A stretch of 64,000 nucleotides of DNA from DATBSK01 sp964532485 (GCA_964532485.1 CAZHKE010000005.1:43705-107704); one strand, 5' to 3'; shown: positions 34,088 through 42,977, counted from the first letter of the stretch. Program-made: numbers and translations. The notes: generated from the sequence alone by a model not told the origin.

Positions 34088-34910
34088 GTCGTTGCCCGCG
34101 CCACGGCGTCGTGCGCGCCGACGACCCCCACCGTTCGTGGTGGTCGCCGCAGTCGTCGCGGTTGCCTTCTTCGTCATCCCGCTTCTCGGGCTGCTCCAGC
34201 GCACGCCGTGGTCGACACTCTGGGCCGACCTGACGACTCCCGAGGCGCGCGACGCGCTGCGTCTCTCGCTGGTGTGCTCGGTTTCGGCCACGGTGCTCGC
34301 GACGGTGTTCGGCGTCCCACTCGCCTGGGTGCTCGCGCGAGTCGACTTCCCTGGCCGCGCGCTCGTGCGCGCGCTCGTGCTGCTCCCGATGGTCGTGCCG
34401 CCGGTCGTCGGCGGCGTCGCGTTGCTCTACGCGTTCGGGCGCTCGGGACTCGTCGGCGAGCTGCTCTACGACTGGTTCGGCCTCCAGCTCACGTTCAGCA
34501 CCGCGGGCGCCGTGCTGGCCGAGACGTTCGTCGCGATGCCGTTCCTGGTGCTGACGGTGGAGGCGGGCCTTCGAACGATGGATACGCGCTACGAAGACGC
34601 CGCCGCCACCCTCGGCGCCAACCGGTGGACGACGTTCAGGCGCGTCACCCTGCCGTTCCTGATGCCGTCGCTCGTCGCGGGTGCCGCCCTTGCCTGGGCC
34701 CGCGCTCTGGGGGAGTTCGGCGCGACGATCACTTTCGCCGGCAACATCCAGGGGCGCACACAGACGATGCCGCTGGCCGTGTACCTGGCACTCCAGAGCC
34801 AACCCGAAGGTGCGATCGCGCTCAGCCTGGTGCTGCTCGCGGTCTCGGTCGTCGTGCTCGTGATGTTGCGTGATCGGTGGTTCCCGACGGTGACGCCGAG
34901 GCGAGCATGA
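34077..34910 (+). CDS. modB: Molybdate ABC transporter permease
   Basis: A 277-residue protein starting at TTG 34077 within the end of modA. Six membrane spans with the EAA loop EDAAATLGANRWTTFRRVTLPFL near 178 and GEFGATITFAGNIQGRTQTMPLAVY near 216, both characteristic of ModB/CysT permeases. The stop overlaps modC (ATGA). Confidence 0.92.
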   Translation: MPPESLPAPRRRARRRPPPFVVVAAVVAVAFFVIPLLGLLQRTPWSTLWADLTTPEARDALRLSLVCSVSATVLATVFGVPLAWVLARVDFPGRALVRALVLLPMVVPPVVGGVALLYAFGRSGLVGELLYDWFGLQLTFSTAGAVLAETFVAMPFLVLTVEAGLRTMDTRYEDAAATLGANRWTTFRRVTLPFLMPSLVAGAALAWARALGEFGATITFAGNIQGRTQTMPLAVYLALQSQPEGAIALSLVLLAVSVVVLVMLRDRWFPTVTPRRA

Positions 34911-35962
34911 GCCTCGAGGCAGAGCTGCGCTGCCGAATGGGTCAGCTCGATCTCGAGGTCGAGATCAAGGCCCGCGACGACGAAGTCGTCGCCTTCCTCG
35001 GCCCCAACGGCGCGGGGAAGACGACAGCTCTGCGGATCCTTGCCGGGCTCCGCGGGGTCGACGCCGGTCGCGTCGAGCTCGATGGGGCGACACTCGATGA
35101 TGCGGAGGCCGGTGTCTTCGTCGTGCCGGAGCTGCGCCCGATAGGGGTCGTGTTCCAGGACTACCTGCTCTTCCCGTATCTGAGCGCGCTCGACAACGTC
35201 GCCTTCGGTCTGCGGAGTCGAGGAAGGCGCAAGGCGGCTGCCCGCGCTACCGCACGCGAGTGGCTCGAGCGCGTGGGACTCGCCGATCACGCCGCCTCGA
35301 GGCCGGCGGCGCTCTCCGGTGGTCAAGCGCAACGCGTCGCGTTGGCGCGGGCGCTGGCGACGGAGCCACGGCTCCTGCTCCTCGACGAGCCACTCGCCGC
35401 GCTCGACGTGAGCGCACGCGGTGAGATCCGGCGCGAGCTGCGGCGTCACCTCCGGAGCTTCGAAGGGGTGCGGCTCCTCGTCACCCACGACCCGGTCGAC
35501 GCGGCGACGCTCGCGGACCGGCTCGTCGTCATCGAGGACGGCAGGGTCTCGCAATCGGGCACGTTCGATGCGATCAGCGCTCACCCGCGATCGCCGTACG
35601 TCGCGGACCTGGTCGGCTTGAACCTGTTCCACGGACGGGCCAACGAAGGCGTCGTGACGACCGACGGTGGCGGCGAGCTCGCCATCGCCGAGCGCGGTGT
35701 CGAGGGTGAGGTCTTCGCGGTGGTCAGCCCGCGTGCCGTCGCTCTCTACTCCGACGAGCCGCACGGCAGCCCGCGGAACCGATGGGCTGGCACCGTCACG
35801 GATGTCGACGTCGTCGCCTCCCGGGTTCGTGTCCGGATCGATGGCCCGGTCCCGCTCGTCGCGGAGGTGACGCGCGCGGCGGTGCAGGAGCTGGGGCTGG
35901 AGCCCGGGTCCCGGGTCTGGAGCGCGGCCAAGGCGACGGAGATCGACGTCTACGAAGCGTGA
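34907..35962 (+). CDS. modC: Molybdate ABC transporter ATP-binding protein
   Basis: A 351-residue ATPase. Walker A GPNGAGKTT at 32-40, Q-loop VFQDYLLFP near 83, signature LSGGQAQRVALARAL near 131, Walker B LLLLDEPLAALD near 152 and H-loop THDP near 187. Residues about 285-351 form a Mop/TOBE domain that binds molybdate and lets the oxyanion inhibit transport. ATG 34907 overlaps the modB stop. Just after its end a CTGAG-G-CTCAG palindrome lies between it and the convergent gene. Confidence 0.93.
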   Translation: MSLEAELRCRMGQLDLEVEIKARDDEVVAFLGPNGAGKTTALRILAGLRGVDAGRVELDGATLDDAEAGVFVVPELRPIGVVFQDYLLFPYLSALDNVAFGLRSRGRRKAAARATAREWLERVGLADHAASRPAALSGGQAQRVALARALATEPRLLLLDEPLAALDVSARGEIRRELRRHLRSFEGVRLLVTHDPVDAATLADRLVVIEDGRVSQSGTFDAISAHPRSPYVADLVGLNLFHGRANEGVVTTDGGGELAIAERGVEGEVFAVVSPRAVALYSDEPHGSPRNRWAGTVTDVDVVASRVRVRIDGPVPLVAEVTRAAVQELGLEPGSRVWSAAKATEIDVYEA

Positions 35963-35979
35963 TCCTCGCTGCCTGAGGC

Positions 35980-36855
35980 TCAGCGCTCGGCCGCGGCGCG
36001 AGCGACGAAGGTGTCGAGGCGATCGAGTGCAGCGTGGGAGTCGTCGAGCTCCGGGAGCGCGTCGACTGCGTCTCGCAGGTCCCAGGTCCTGTCGTAGGCG
36101 TAGACGCCGGCATGCGTCTCCCAGGCGGTGAGGAAGAGGTCGGCTGCATCGGCGTCGATCCGCAGTGCGAGGTTGAGCCGACAGTGCGCTACGTCGACCT
36201 CGGCGGGACCGCGGCACCCCCACGCCCAGTCGACGATGCCGCTCACAGCGTTGCCGTTCCACAGCACGTTGCCGGGGTGGTAGTCGCGGTGGATGAGGAC
36301 GGGCTGGTGTGCCGGAGCCGGGGCGGCGTGCGCTTCGATGGCGTCGGCCCATGCCTCGGGGTGCGTGCTCCACGAAGGTGGCGCTCGATCCGCCCCCTCG
36401 TAGTAGGCGTGATACGTCGGGAACTCGGGATCGGCCGGTGTGACCGCGTGCACGGCCGGGAGCTGAGCGGCGAGCTGGTCGAGGAAGTCGACGACACCCT
36501 GACGGGCGCGCCAACGCGGCTTCCCATGCAGCCGCGTCATGAGCAGCATCGGATCACCGCAGATCGCGCCGTCCGGGTCTGCGGCGACCACTCGCGGGGC
36601 ATCGACGGTTGACGCCTCCAGCGCGCCCAACACCGCCACCTCCCGGCTCACCGCATCCGGTTCCGAGTCGAGCACGGCTTGGTCGAGGTAGCGACGCAGC
36701 ACCAGGTGCACCGTCGCGTCGTGGCCGCGATCGACGTCGATCGCGGCGACGACCGACGTCGTCGCCCCGCGCATCTCATGCCAATGGACCGCTCTCGCGT
36801 CACTCCCGACGGCGTCCTTCACCCATTCGGCGACGGCGTCGTGCAACGCGTCCAC
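35980..36855 (-). CDS. Aminoglycoside-phosphotransferase-family kinase
   Basis: A 291-residue small-molecule kinase. The catalytic loop is LIHRDYHPGNVLWNG near 189 with the catalytic Asp, followed by GIVDWAWGCRGPAEVDVAH near 210 with the metal-binding Asp. The N-lobe Lys is not obvious (LVLRRYL). The group covers phosphorylation of many small metabolites, choline-like compounds or antibiotics; no resistance function should be assumed. GTG start at 36855. Confidence 0.85.
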   Translation of the reverse strand: MDALHDAVAEWVKDAVGSDARAVHWHEMRGATTSVVAAIDVDRGHDATVHLVLRRYLDQAVLDSEPDAVSREVAVLGALEASTVDAPRVVAADPDGAICGDPMLLMTRLHGKPRWRARQGVVDFLDQLAAQLPAVHAVTPADPEFPTYHAYYEGADRAPPSWSTHPEAWADAIEAHAAPAPAHQPVLIHRDYHPGNVLWNGNAVSGIVDWAWGCRGPAEVDVAHCRLNLALRIDADAADLFLTAWETHAGVYAYDRTWDLRDAVDALPELDDSHAALDRLDTFVARAAAER

Positions 36856-36918
36856 GGGACGGCCGTCTACTCGTCCAGCCGGGTCGTGCCCACGGTCTCA
36901 GGGTAGGTCGCGCGCGAG

Positions 36919-38028
36919 TCAGCCGAACTCGGGGGGCCACCAGGTCGGCGAGACCGACCCCTCGATCGTGCTCGGATCGATCGGGCGTCGCTCGTTGGAG
37001 GCTTGGTAGACGGCGAAGATGAGCTGGAGCGTCTCGACTGCCAACGATCCCTGCATGTCGGCCGTCTGGCGACCCTCGAGGATGGCGGTGACGAAGTGCT
37101 TGGCCGACTCGACGAATCCCGTTGCCCAGTCGGCGTCGAGCGCACCGAACGACGTCGTCGTCCCGTCTGCGTCGTAGAGCACGACGGGCGGCAGGTCGAG
37201 CATCTCACCGGTGTACCGGGTGACCCATAGCCAGCCGTCGGTGCCCTGAACCTCGAAGAACTCGTCCGCGCCGTAGTACGAGGTGCGCATGAACATGTTC
37301 GGTGCGTACGACACCTCCATCATGCCGAGGAGGTCGTCGCGTGAGTACTCCCAGAGCGCGGCCGTCGGCGCTTCGAAGAAGAACGGGCCTTGGCGCACCA
37401 CGGCCTGCACGCTGCGGACCGAGTCGTCGACGAGCCAGAGCGCAGCGGCGTACTTGTGCCAGACGTCGTCGAAGAGGTGGCCGGCCGGGCTCAGCTCGTT
37501 GAACCGCCAGATGTACCCCTCGACCTCGAGGTTGTCCTGGAAGTCCGAGCGGGACTTCCCGGCGACCAGCGTCTTCACCCTGATCATCGTTGGTGTGCCG
37601 ATCGCGCCCTCGGCGATCAGTTCGCGGGCCTTCACGAGTGGTGGGTAGTGGAGTGCGCACTCGCTCACACGAAAGATCACGCCGGCTTCCGCGCACGCGG
37701 CGATCATCTCGCGAGCCTCGGCCACCGTGTTGGAGACGGGCTTCTGCACCGATACATGCTTCCCAGCCTCGGCTGCGGCGACGACTTGATCGCGGTGCAT
37801 GTGTGTCGGCGTGAGGATCTCGACGGCATCGATGTCCGGAGCCGCGAGCAGATCCTCGAGCGACGCGTAGATCTTCGGCACGCCCCACTCCTGCGCGCAC
37901 CGTCTGGCCTTGTCCTCGCGGACGTCGCAGAGGGCGACGACGTCACACCGCTCGTCATCGAGGTACCCGCGCGCGTTGATCGGCGCGATGTTGCCGATAC
38001 CGACGATTCCCAGCCGGACTCGCTCCAT
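36919..38028 (-). CDS. Gfo/Idh/MocA family oxidoreductase
   Basis: A 369-residue NAD(P)-dependent sugar or cyclitol dehydrogenase. LGIVGIGNIAPINARGY at 6-22 is the Rossmann motif. The usual EKP reads VQKPVSNT near 95 (Glu changed to Gln, the catalytic Lys kept), and a G-x-H-x-x-D-like stretch GHLFDDVWHKYAAAL lies near 182. ATG 38028 precedes the Rossmann strand by a normal distance. It is three bases from the TetR stop, in the same direction, with the aldo/keto reductase upstream: a probable three-gene carbohydrate operon with its own regulator. Confidence 0.9.
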   Translation of the reverse strand: MERVRLGIVGIGNIAPINARGYLDDERCDVVALCDVREDKARRCAQEWGVPKIYASLEDLLAAPDIDAVEILTPTHMHRDQVVAAAEAGKHVSVQKPVSNTVAEAREMIAACAEAGVIFRVSECALHYPPLVKARELIAEGAIGTPTMIRVKTLVAGKSRSDFQDNLEVEGYIWRFNELSPAGHLFDDVWHKYAAALWLVDDSVRSVQAVVRQGPFFFEAPTAALWEYSRDDLLGMMEVSYAPNMFMRTSYYGADEFFEVQGTDGWLWVTRYTGEMLDLPPVVLYDADGTTTSFGALDADWATGFVESAKHFVTAILEGRQTADMQGSLAVETLQLIFAVYQASNERRPIDPSTIEGSVSPTWWPPEFG

Positions 38029-38030
38029 GT

Positions 38031-38657
38031 TCAGAGCTGGCCCGCCGCTTGCTCGACGCGGACACCGCGTAGGCCGAACCACGCGAGCTCCGACACCCAG
38101 CTGGCCAGCACTGACGGCTCGAGCGCAGCGCCGTCGTCGGTGAGCGCGTCGCGACTGGTCGCCTCGGCGATGCCGATCAGGGCGTGCGCGAGCACTCGGC
38201 GGTGCTCCGGGGTCCCCTCGATCTCGATCAGCTGCGAGATGGCGTCGGCCGTTTCGTCGAGCACGCGGTCCACCACCTCGGCGAACTCCGCATCGTTGCG
38301 CGCCGCGGCGCCGAACAACACGCGGAATGCCGCCTCATTGCGAGTCACGAAGCGGAAGTAGGCGGTGAAGCCCGCCTCGACGCGCTCTCTTCCGCTCGTG
38401 GCTGCGCCGGTCGCCTCGGCAAGGGCGTGGAGGAGCTGGTAGCCGACGTCGTCGAGGAGCTCGATGAACAGCGCTCGCTTCGACGGAAAGTGCTGGTAGA
38501 GCACCGGCTTGGTGACACCGGCCGCCGAGGCGACGTCGTCCATCGCGGTCGCGTGAAAGCCGCGCTCGGCGAAGACGGTGCACGCGACGTCGAGGAGCTG
38601 ACGCCGCCGTTGCTCGGCGGGAAGGCGGGTGGTCACGTCTTGAGTGCCTTCAGACAC
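38031..38657 (-). CDS. TetR family transcriptional regulator
   Basis: A 208-residue regulator. The N-terminal HTH QLLDVACTVFAERGFHATAMDDVASAAGVTKPVLYQHFPSKRALF is complete; TKPVLYQHFPSKRALF is the recognition helix region. The C-terminal ligand domain is unassigned. GTG 38657 overlaps the aldo/keto reductase stop by eight bases. Placement inside the operon suggests that it controls the two flanking enzymes. Confidence 0.9.
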   Translation of the reverse strand: MSEGTQDVTTRLPAEQRRRQLLDVACTVFAERGFHATAMDDVASAAGVTKPVLYQHFPSKRALFIELLDDVGYQLLHALAEATGAATSGRERVEAGFTAYFRFVTRNEAAFRVLFGAAARNDAEFAEVVDRVLDETADAISQLIEIEGTPEHRRVLAHALIGIAEATSRDALTDDGAALEPSVLASWVSELAWFGLRGVRVEQAAGQL

Positions 38658-39657
38658 TCGACTTGAGTGGCATCACGAACCGGTCCTCATGGTCGAAGTT
38701 CCGTGACCACAGGGAATCGAGCTGCTCCTTCTCGTCGGACGTGAGCGGCAGTTCGGACGCGCCTGCGTACTCCACGATCTCGCTCGGCGTCACACACGTC
38801 GGCAAGACCGTCGTGAACGCCGGGTTCGCGAGGATCCCGGCGATCGCGGCCTGTCCGATGGTGCGACCCGCGCCTTCCCAGAGGAATTGCAGTGTCTCGG
38901 CCTTCTCGAAGTTGTCGAGCATGTTGTCGCGATTGCGATGTGCGCGATGGTCGTCTTTGGGGAAGACCGTGTCGGGTGTGACGTTGCCCGACAGAGTGTC
39001 GGACGCGTGCGGTACTCGCGAGATGAGCCCGATCGACCCGTCGCTCACGTTCGGCTCGCGCGCGAACGTCAAGCCGGGCTCCTGCTCGAGGATGTTGAAC
39101 ACGGTCTGCAAGGACGCGATCGGCCGTTGCCGCGCTGCATGGAGACCCTCTTGGACCCAGCCGATCGCGGGTCCGAGCGCGACTCCCAGCTCGAGGATCT
39201 TTCCGCTGTCACGAAGCAATTCGAGCTCGGCCCAGAGATCGTCGTCGAGGACGGGCTCGATCCGTGCGTTGTGGAGCTGATACAGCTCGATGCGATCGGT
39301 CTGGAGCCGGCGGAGCGAGTCCTCGAGCTGCTTGCGGATCGATGCGGGCCGCCAGTCGTGCGGTCGCTCCGATTGGCCGGGGTGGGTTCGCTCGGCGTCG
39401 ATGTCGTAGCCACACTTCGTGGTGAGCACGATGTCGTCGCGATTCGCCCGCAGGACGTCCGCGAGCATCGTCTCGCCGACGGCGTCGGCACCGTAGACGG
39501 GCGCGGTGTCGATGAAGTTGATGCCCGCGTCGAGCGCGGCCTTCAGCATGCCGGGCTTGTCGTCGACCTTGCCCCACCAATCGCTGGCAAGCGTCCACAC
39601 GCCGAAGCCGACTTCGGAGATCTCGAGGTCGGAGGATCCGAGCTTGCGATATCGCAT
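38650..39657 (-). CDS. Aldo/keto reductase
   Basis: A 335-residue TIM-barrel NADPH oxidoreductase. Catalytic residues are readable as D49 in NFIDTAPVYG, Y54 in the same stretch, K82 in LTTKCGYD and a His in LYQLHN near 128. Family members reduce sugars and ketones or act as sugar dehydrogenases. GGGAG five bases before ATG 39657 makes this start better than GTG 39669. Upstream of the TetR gene with an eight-base overlap. Confidence 0.9.
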   Translation of the reverse strand: MRYRKLGSSDLEISEVGFGVWTLASDWWGKVDDKPGMLKAALDAGINFIDTAPVYGADAVGETMLADVLRANRDDIVLTTKCGYDIDAERTHPGQSERPHDWRPASIRKQLEDSLRRLQTDRIELYQLHNARIEPVLDDDLWAELELLRDSGKILELGVALGPAIGWVQEGLHAARQRPIASLQTVFNILEQEPGLTFAREPNVSDGSIGLISRVPHASDTLSGNVTPDTVFPKDDHRAHRNRDNMLDNFEKAETLQFLWEGAGRTIGQAAIAGILANPAFTTVLPTCVTPSEIVEYAGASELPLTSDEKEQLDSLWSRNFDHEDRFVMPLKSSV

Positions 39658-39763
39658 CTGCGCTCCCACTGCTCGGTCGGGGCCGAGGCGCGGCGTGGTG
39701 TCCGGAGAGAACCTAGATCCTGGCGCGGAGGCGGATCGAACCCCGGCCGCCGGTGGGTCGGCC

Positions 39764-40021
39764 TCAGGCCCTGCCCTGGCGTTCCTCGCGCTCGGCGGCC
39801 CGGATGCCGTAGCCGAACACGATGGGCAGCGGCAGGATGATGATCGCGAGCACGAGGGAGGCGATCGTCACGGTGACGGCCCAGCTCGGGAAGTCGGTCA
39901 CGAAGGCGACGCCGAAGGCGGCGATCGCGATCACGAGGAACAGGTAGCCGACGCGCTGCGCGATCTTCACGAGTCTTCCGATGCGGGCGCGGCGCTCGAC
40001 GATCGGATCCGGCGCGCTCAC
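39764..40021 (-). CDS. Small two-span membrane protein
   Basis: An 85-residue protein from GTG 40021. Basic N-terminus (IVERRARIGRLVKIAQRV) then two membrane spans (GYLFLVIAIAAFGVAFV and AVTVTIASLVLAIIILPLPIVFGYGI) and a charged tail. Its start overlaps the glycosyltransferase stop by four bases, so it is translated with it. Similar small proteins are widespread in actinobacteria with no known role. Confidence 0.75.
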   Translation of the reverse strand: MSAPDPIVERRARIGRLVKIAQRVGYLFLVIAIAAFGVAFVTDFPSWAVTVTIASLVLAIIILPLPIVFGYGIRAAEREERQGRA

Positions 40022-41100
40022 CACTCGGTCCAACCTACCGCCGAGAGCGCGTCGCCCAGCCTCCTCGGGAGGTCGCGCAGGTCGAAGTTCGCTCGGGCGA
40101 CCCTCAGGTTGCGGTCGAGCACCTCCGAGCTGGGTGCTCGCAACCATGCCGCGATCCGATCCACTTCGTCGATCGAGAACAGGTCGAGTCCGAGCGCGAC
40201 GAGCTCGTTGAGCACCGGATAGGTCGCAGTCACGACGGGGCGTCGCGCCACGATCGCCTCGATCACGGGGTTGCCAAAGCCCTCCCAGCTCGAGGGGAAG
40301 ACGACGACGTCCGCCGCTGCGTATGCGTCTTCGGCGCGCGCCGCGCGTCCCAGCCGGACGTCGACGGTGGCCGAGTCGAGGAGCTGGTCCAGCTCGTCGT
40401 CGAACCCGTCCTCGGCGGGGCCTGTGAGCCAGAAGACCACGGGGTGGTCGGAACGCTCGGCGAGGCGCGCGGCGAATTCCATCCCCCGTCCGACCTCCTT
40501 TCTCGGGATCGCACGCGTGGGTTGGAGCACGGTGTGATCGATCGGCGAGAGACCGAGTTCACGCCGGGTCCCCTCTCGGTCGCCGGGAGCGGGGTCGAGG
40601 TCGAACGCGTTGCGGATCGTCGCGGCGTCGATCCCCCGCTCACGGAGGGCGAGACGGGCTTGTTCATTGATCGTCACGTGCAGCGAGTCCGGGCGTCTGG
40701 GAGGGAAGGCATCGAGGTGGGCGAGGTGCGCTCGCTCCCAGGGGAGATCGTGGTGGTGGAACAGGACGCGGCCGTCGTGGCGCTCGAGAACCTCCGCGGT
40801 CACGGTCGCGGCGGTGAGGTTCAGGGGGAGCGAGCACAGGTTCTCCACGACGACGAGGTCGGCTCCGGCGAGCGTGGCTCCGAGCGCGTCGGGCTCGACA
40901 CGTGCGCCCTGCGGGGGGTCGATCGCCAGGAATGGCAACCAGGTGTCGTCGTTGCGCAGGCCGTCGCCGAAGTCACCGGCGACGCGCCGCGTGGTGAAGC
41001 CCACCTCGCGCAGCGCCCATTCCCACTTGCGGGCCTCGACCGAGACGCCGTCGCCTGCACCGAGCCGGAAGGAGCAGATGACGGCCGACGGCGCGCTCAC
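40018..41100 (-). CDS. GT4-type glycosyltransferase
   Basis: A 360-residue GT-B glycosyltransferase. A mid-chain basic segment, QPTRAIPRKEVGRGMEF near 192, begins the C-terminal lobe, and VVFPSSWEGFGNPVIEAIVARRPVV near 269 holds the paired Glu residues (E-x7-E) that bind the nucleotide sugar. It probably transfers a hexose to a lipid or glycan acceptor; acceptor unknown. Followed by a small membrane protein in the same transcript, and preceded 18 bp upstream by the unknown gene at 41119. Confidence 0.85.
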   Translation of the reverse strand: MSAPSAVICSFRLGAGDGVSVEARKWEWALREVGFTTRRVAGDFGDGLRNDDTWLPFLAIDPPQGARVEPDALGATLAGADLVVVENLCSLPLNLTAATVTAEVLERHDGRVLFHHHDLPWERAHLAHLDAFPPRRPDSLHVTINEQARLALRERGIDAATIRNAFDLDPAPGDREGTRRELGLSPIDHTVLQPTRAIPRKEVGRGMEFAARLAERSDHPVVFWLTGPAEDGFDDELDQLLDSATVDVRLGRAARAEDAYAAADVVVFPSSWEGFGNPVIEAIVARRPVVTATYPVLNELVALGLDLFSIDEVDRIAAWLRAPSSEVLDRNLRVARANFDLRDLPRRLGDALSAVGWTEW

Positions 41101-41118
41101 TGGCGCACGATCGTCAGG

Positions 41119-41793
41119 TCAGTGCTCCCCTCTGGTCTCGGCCCAGATCGGAAGCCGGCGATTGACGGCGTCGAGCACCGCGCGCACGAGCGCGTCGTCC
41201 GGACTCTGGTGCACGATGGCTGAGCCGGCCAGGTGGCTCTCCATCGACGGGTCCACCGAGACGACGGTGACGAGCGCGAGATCGTGCGTCCCGACGCGTG
41301 TGATCTCCGCACCGACGACATCGAGGCAGCTCGCACTTGGCTCGAGCTGCCGGAGCGCGTCCAGCGCGGCCGCAGCCGCCAGGCGTGGACGGATCGTGGC
41401 CGCCGCGACACCCTCCGCGAACCCGGTTGCATGTCCATCGGCGGCGAGCGTCACACGGATCGAGGTGCGCAGACCGGTTGTGCTGACCTCGATCCCGTCC
41501 ACCCTGATCCGCGCCGGCGCCGGCTGCTTCGGTGGAGTGTCGCCGTTTGGCGTCAGCTGGACGACCGAGACGACGCGACGGTCGATCTCGAGCCCGAAGG
41601 ACGCCAGGGCGACCGACTGGACGTCGCGAACGATCTGCTTGGCGTGCTTCCCCGTGTGGGCCAGGACGTGGATCTCGAGTGGCCGGCCGATGTCGTCAGC
41701 GACGAGGCGGGCGGCCACGACGTCGGGGAGGCGGCAGAGCTCGGCCTCCAGGGCGGCGACCTCGGGATCGGAAGCCCGCTGCTCGTCTGGCAT
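41119..41793 (-). CDS. Conserved actinobacterial protein of unknown function
   Basis: A 224-residue soluble protein. EIHVLAHTGKHAKQIVRDVQSVALASFGLEIDRRVVSVVQL near 34 forms a compact alpha/beta unit, and the C-terminal half (IRVTLAADGHATGFAEG..., LVTVVSVDP...) looks like a second related alpha/beta unit. I recall this as a conserved actinobacterial hypothetical, often beside HD-GYP genes, but can name no function. ATG 41793 has GGGGAG upstream; the reading frame is open to 41958 but the extra residues are low-complexity. It is divergent from the HD-GYP locus. Confidence 0.72.
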   Translation of the reverse strand: MPDEQRASDPEVAALEAELCRLPDVVAARLVADDIGRPLEIHVLAHTGKHAKQIVRDVQSVALASFGLEIDRRVVSVVQLTPNGDTPPKQPAPARIRVDGIEVSTTGLRTSIRVTLAADGHATGFAEGVAAATIRPRLAAAAALDALRQLEPSASCLDVVGAEITRVGTHDLALVTVVSVDPSMESHLAGSAIVHQSPDDALVRAVLDAVNRRLPIWAETRGEH

Positions 41794-42003
41794 TGCGCCC
41801 CGCTCCCCGTCTGCAGCCCCGCCTCGGTGCTCGGCACAGAGGACCCCGCCCGGTTTCTCGGTCAAGAGGATACGGAGCGTGGCGGCTCGTGACGCGGATT
41901 CCTCCATTCGCGCGGAGAGTGGTTGAGTGAATGCGGAGGGTCTTGCGTACTCGAGCACTTCGGAGTGAGACTTGTGAGGCTCCTGTGAGATCGGTACGCG
42001 AGA
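41794..42003. other. Divergent regulatory region, GTGAG repeats
   Basis: No gene. GTGAG occurs at 41965, 41974 and 41985 (spacing 9 and 11 bp) just before the candidate RNA leader, as an activator-type direct repeat might. No clear -10/-35 pair. Confidence 0.4.
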
Positions 42004-42144
42004 TCACCGAACTGGAGGTGAGCGACAGGATCGGACGAAGCGGGTAGGGCCTCGGCAAGAGACGGGACTGAAGAGTCCCCAGCGGAGCGGTCACCTCATC
42101 GGCACCAAGCGGAGCCGGCGGGAGTACTCCCAAGTTAGGGGGGA
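42004..42144 (+). ncRNA. Candidate structured 5' leader (possible riboswitch) of the HD-GYP gene
   Basis: Read by eye as RNA: GAGGTGA (42015-42021) can pair with TCACCTC (42091-42097), enclosing a perfect hairpin GGGACT-GAAG-AGTCCC (42064-42079); then CGGC/GCCG (42100-42117) and GGGA/TCCC (42120-42131). Two competing pairings exist: GGTGA also matches TCACC at 42004-42008, and TCCC (42128-42131) also matches GGGA (42141-42144) inside the Shine-Dalgarno. It does not match GEMM, ydaO or glycine riboswitch consensus that I know. Structure is inferred, not computed. Confidence 0.4.
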
Positions 42145-42150
42145 TTCGCT

Positions 42151-42977
42151 GTGANNNNNNNNNNNNNNNNNNNNNNNNNNNNNNNNNNNNNNNNNNNNNN
42201 NNNNNNNNNNNNNNNNNNNNNNNNNNNNNNNNNNNNNNNNNNNNNNNNNNNNNNGGTGCCTGGCTCGTTCCGCTGTTCGTCGCGCCGATCTTGATCGCTC
42301 GCTCAGCATTCGCGTCCTATCTGGCGTTGCGCGAGGCGCAGGACGCGACTCTCTCGACGCTCACCCGTGCGTTGGAAGCCAAGGATCGGTACACGGCCGG
42401 TCACGTCGAGCGAGTCGCGAGGTTCGCCGAGCTCGTCGGCGAGGAGTTCGGGTTCCGTCCGCGACGCCAGCAGCGCCTTCGTCATGCCGCGTTGATGCAC
42501 GACATCGGCAAGCTCGTCGTACCCAACCAGATCCTCAACAAGCCGGGCCGGCTCACGGCTGCCGAGTACGCCGAGATGCGGCGGCACGAGGAGGCGTCCC
42601 TCGAGCTGCTTGCCCGGATCGACTTCCTCGCGCCGGTGGCTTCCAGCGTCGAGGCCGAGGTGGCAGGCGAAATCGATGGTCCGCTCGAGGCCCGAATCGT
42701 CCTCGTGGCCGACGCCTTCGACGCGATGACGTCGACGCGTGCGTACCGCAAGGCCTTGTCCCAGGACGTGGCGTTCGAGGAGCTGCGCGCGAACTCGGGG
42801 ACTCAGTTCGATCCTCACTGCGTCGAAGCTCTCATCTCGGCTCTCGAGACGCGGGGTGAGTGCCATGGCGCTGGGCACGAGACCGACATCACCGACTTCG
42901 CCGTGCCACCGCCCGCACGCGGAATCGGGTCGGCTGGTCTCGGAGATCTCGAAGCTGAGCATGAGGTGTCGTCGTGA
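42151..42977 (+). CDS. Membrane protein with HD-GYP-like domain, interrupted by assembly gap
   Basis: GTG 42151 lies seven bases after AGGGGGG and begins the gene just before 100 N; the frame resumes at 42255 with a membrane span (AWLVPLFVAPILIA). The remaining 240 residues are an HD phosphohydrolase domain: GHVERVARFAELVGEEFG, then AALMHDIGKLVVPN with the HD pair, then the late HD-GYP signature RIVLVADAFDAMTSTRAYR. Between them the HHExxDGxGYP segment is missing and replaced by VASSVEAEVAGEIDGPLEA. So it belongs to the c-di-GMP phosphodiesterase family but lacks its name motif. If one gene, the true gap length is 2 modulo 3, not 100. Its stop overlaps the next gene. Confidence 0.8.
42155..42254. 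other. Assembly gap (100 N)
   Basis: Placeholder gap; real length unknown and probably hides the N-terminal membrane or sensor part of the HD-GYP protein. Confidence 0.99.

Noticed and set aside
35980..36855. Antibiotic-resistance kinase
   Set aside because: The phosphotransferase fold is shared by many metabolic kinases and nothing in the context points to resistance.
38639..38669. Two CTTGAGTG repeats, 23 bp apart, as TetR operator
   Set aside because: They lie within the coding overlap of two genes and are direct, not inverted; could be chance.
42004..42144. Known c-di-GMP-I, c-di-AMP, glycine or cobalamin riboswitch
   Set aside because: None of the conserved cores (for example GGGACGCAAAGCC or GCCACTG) is present.
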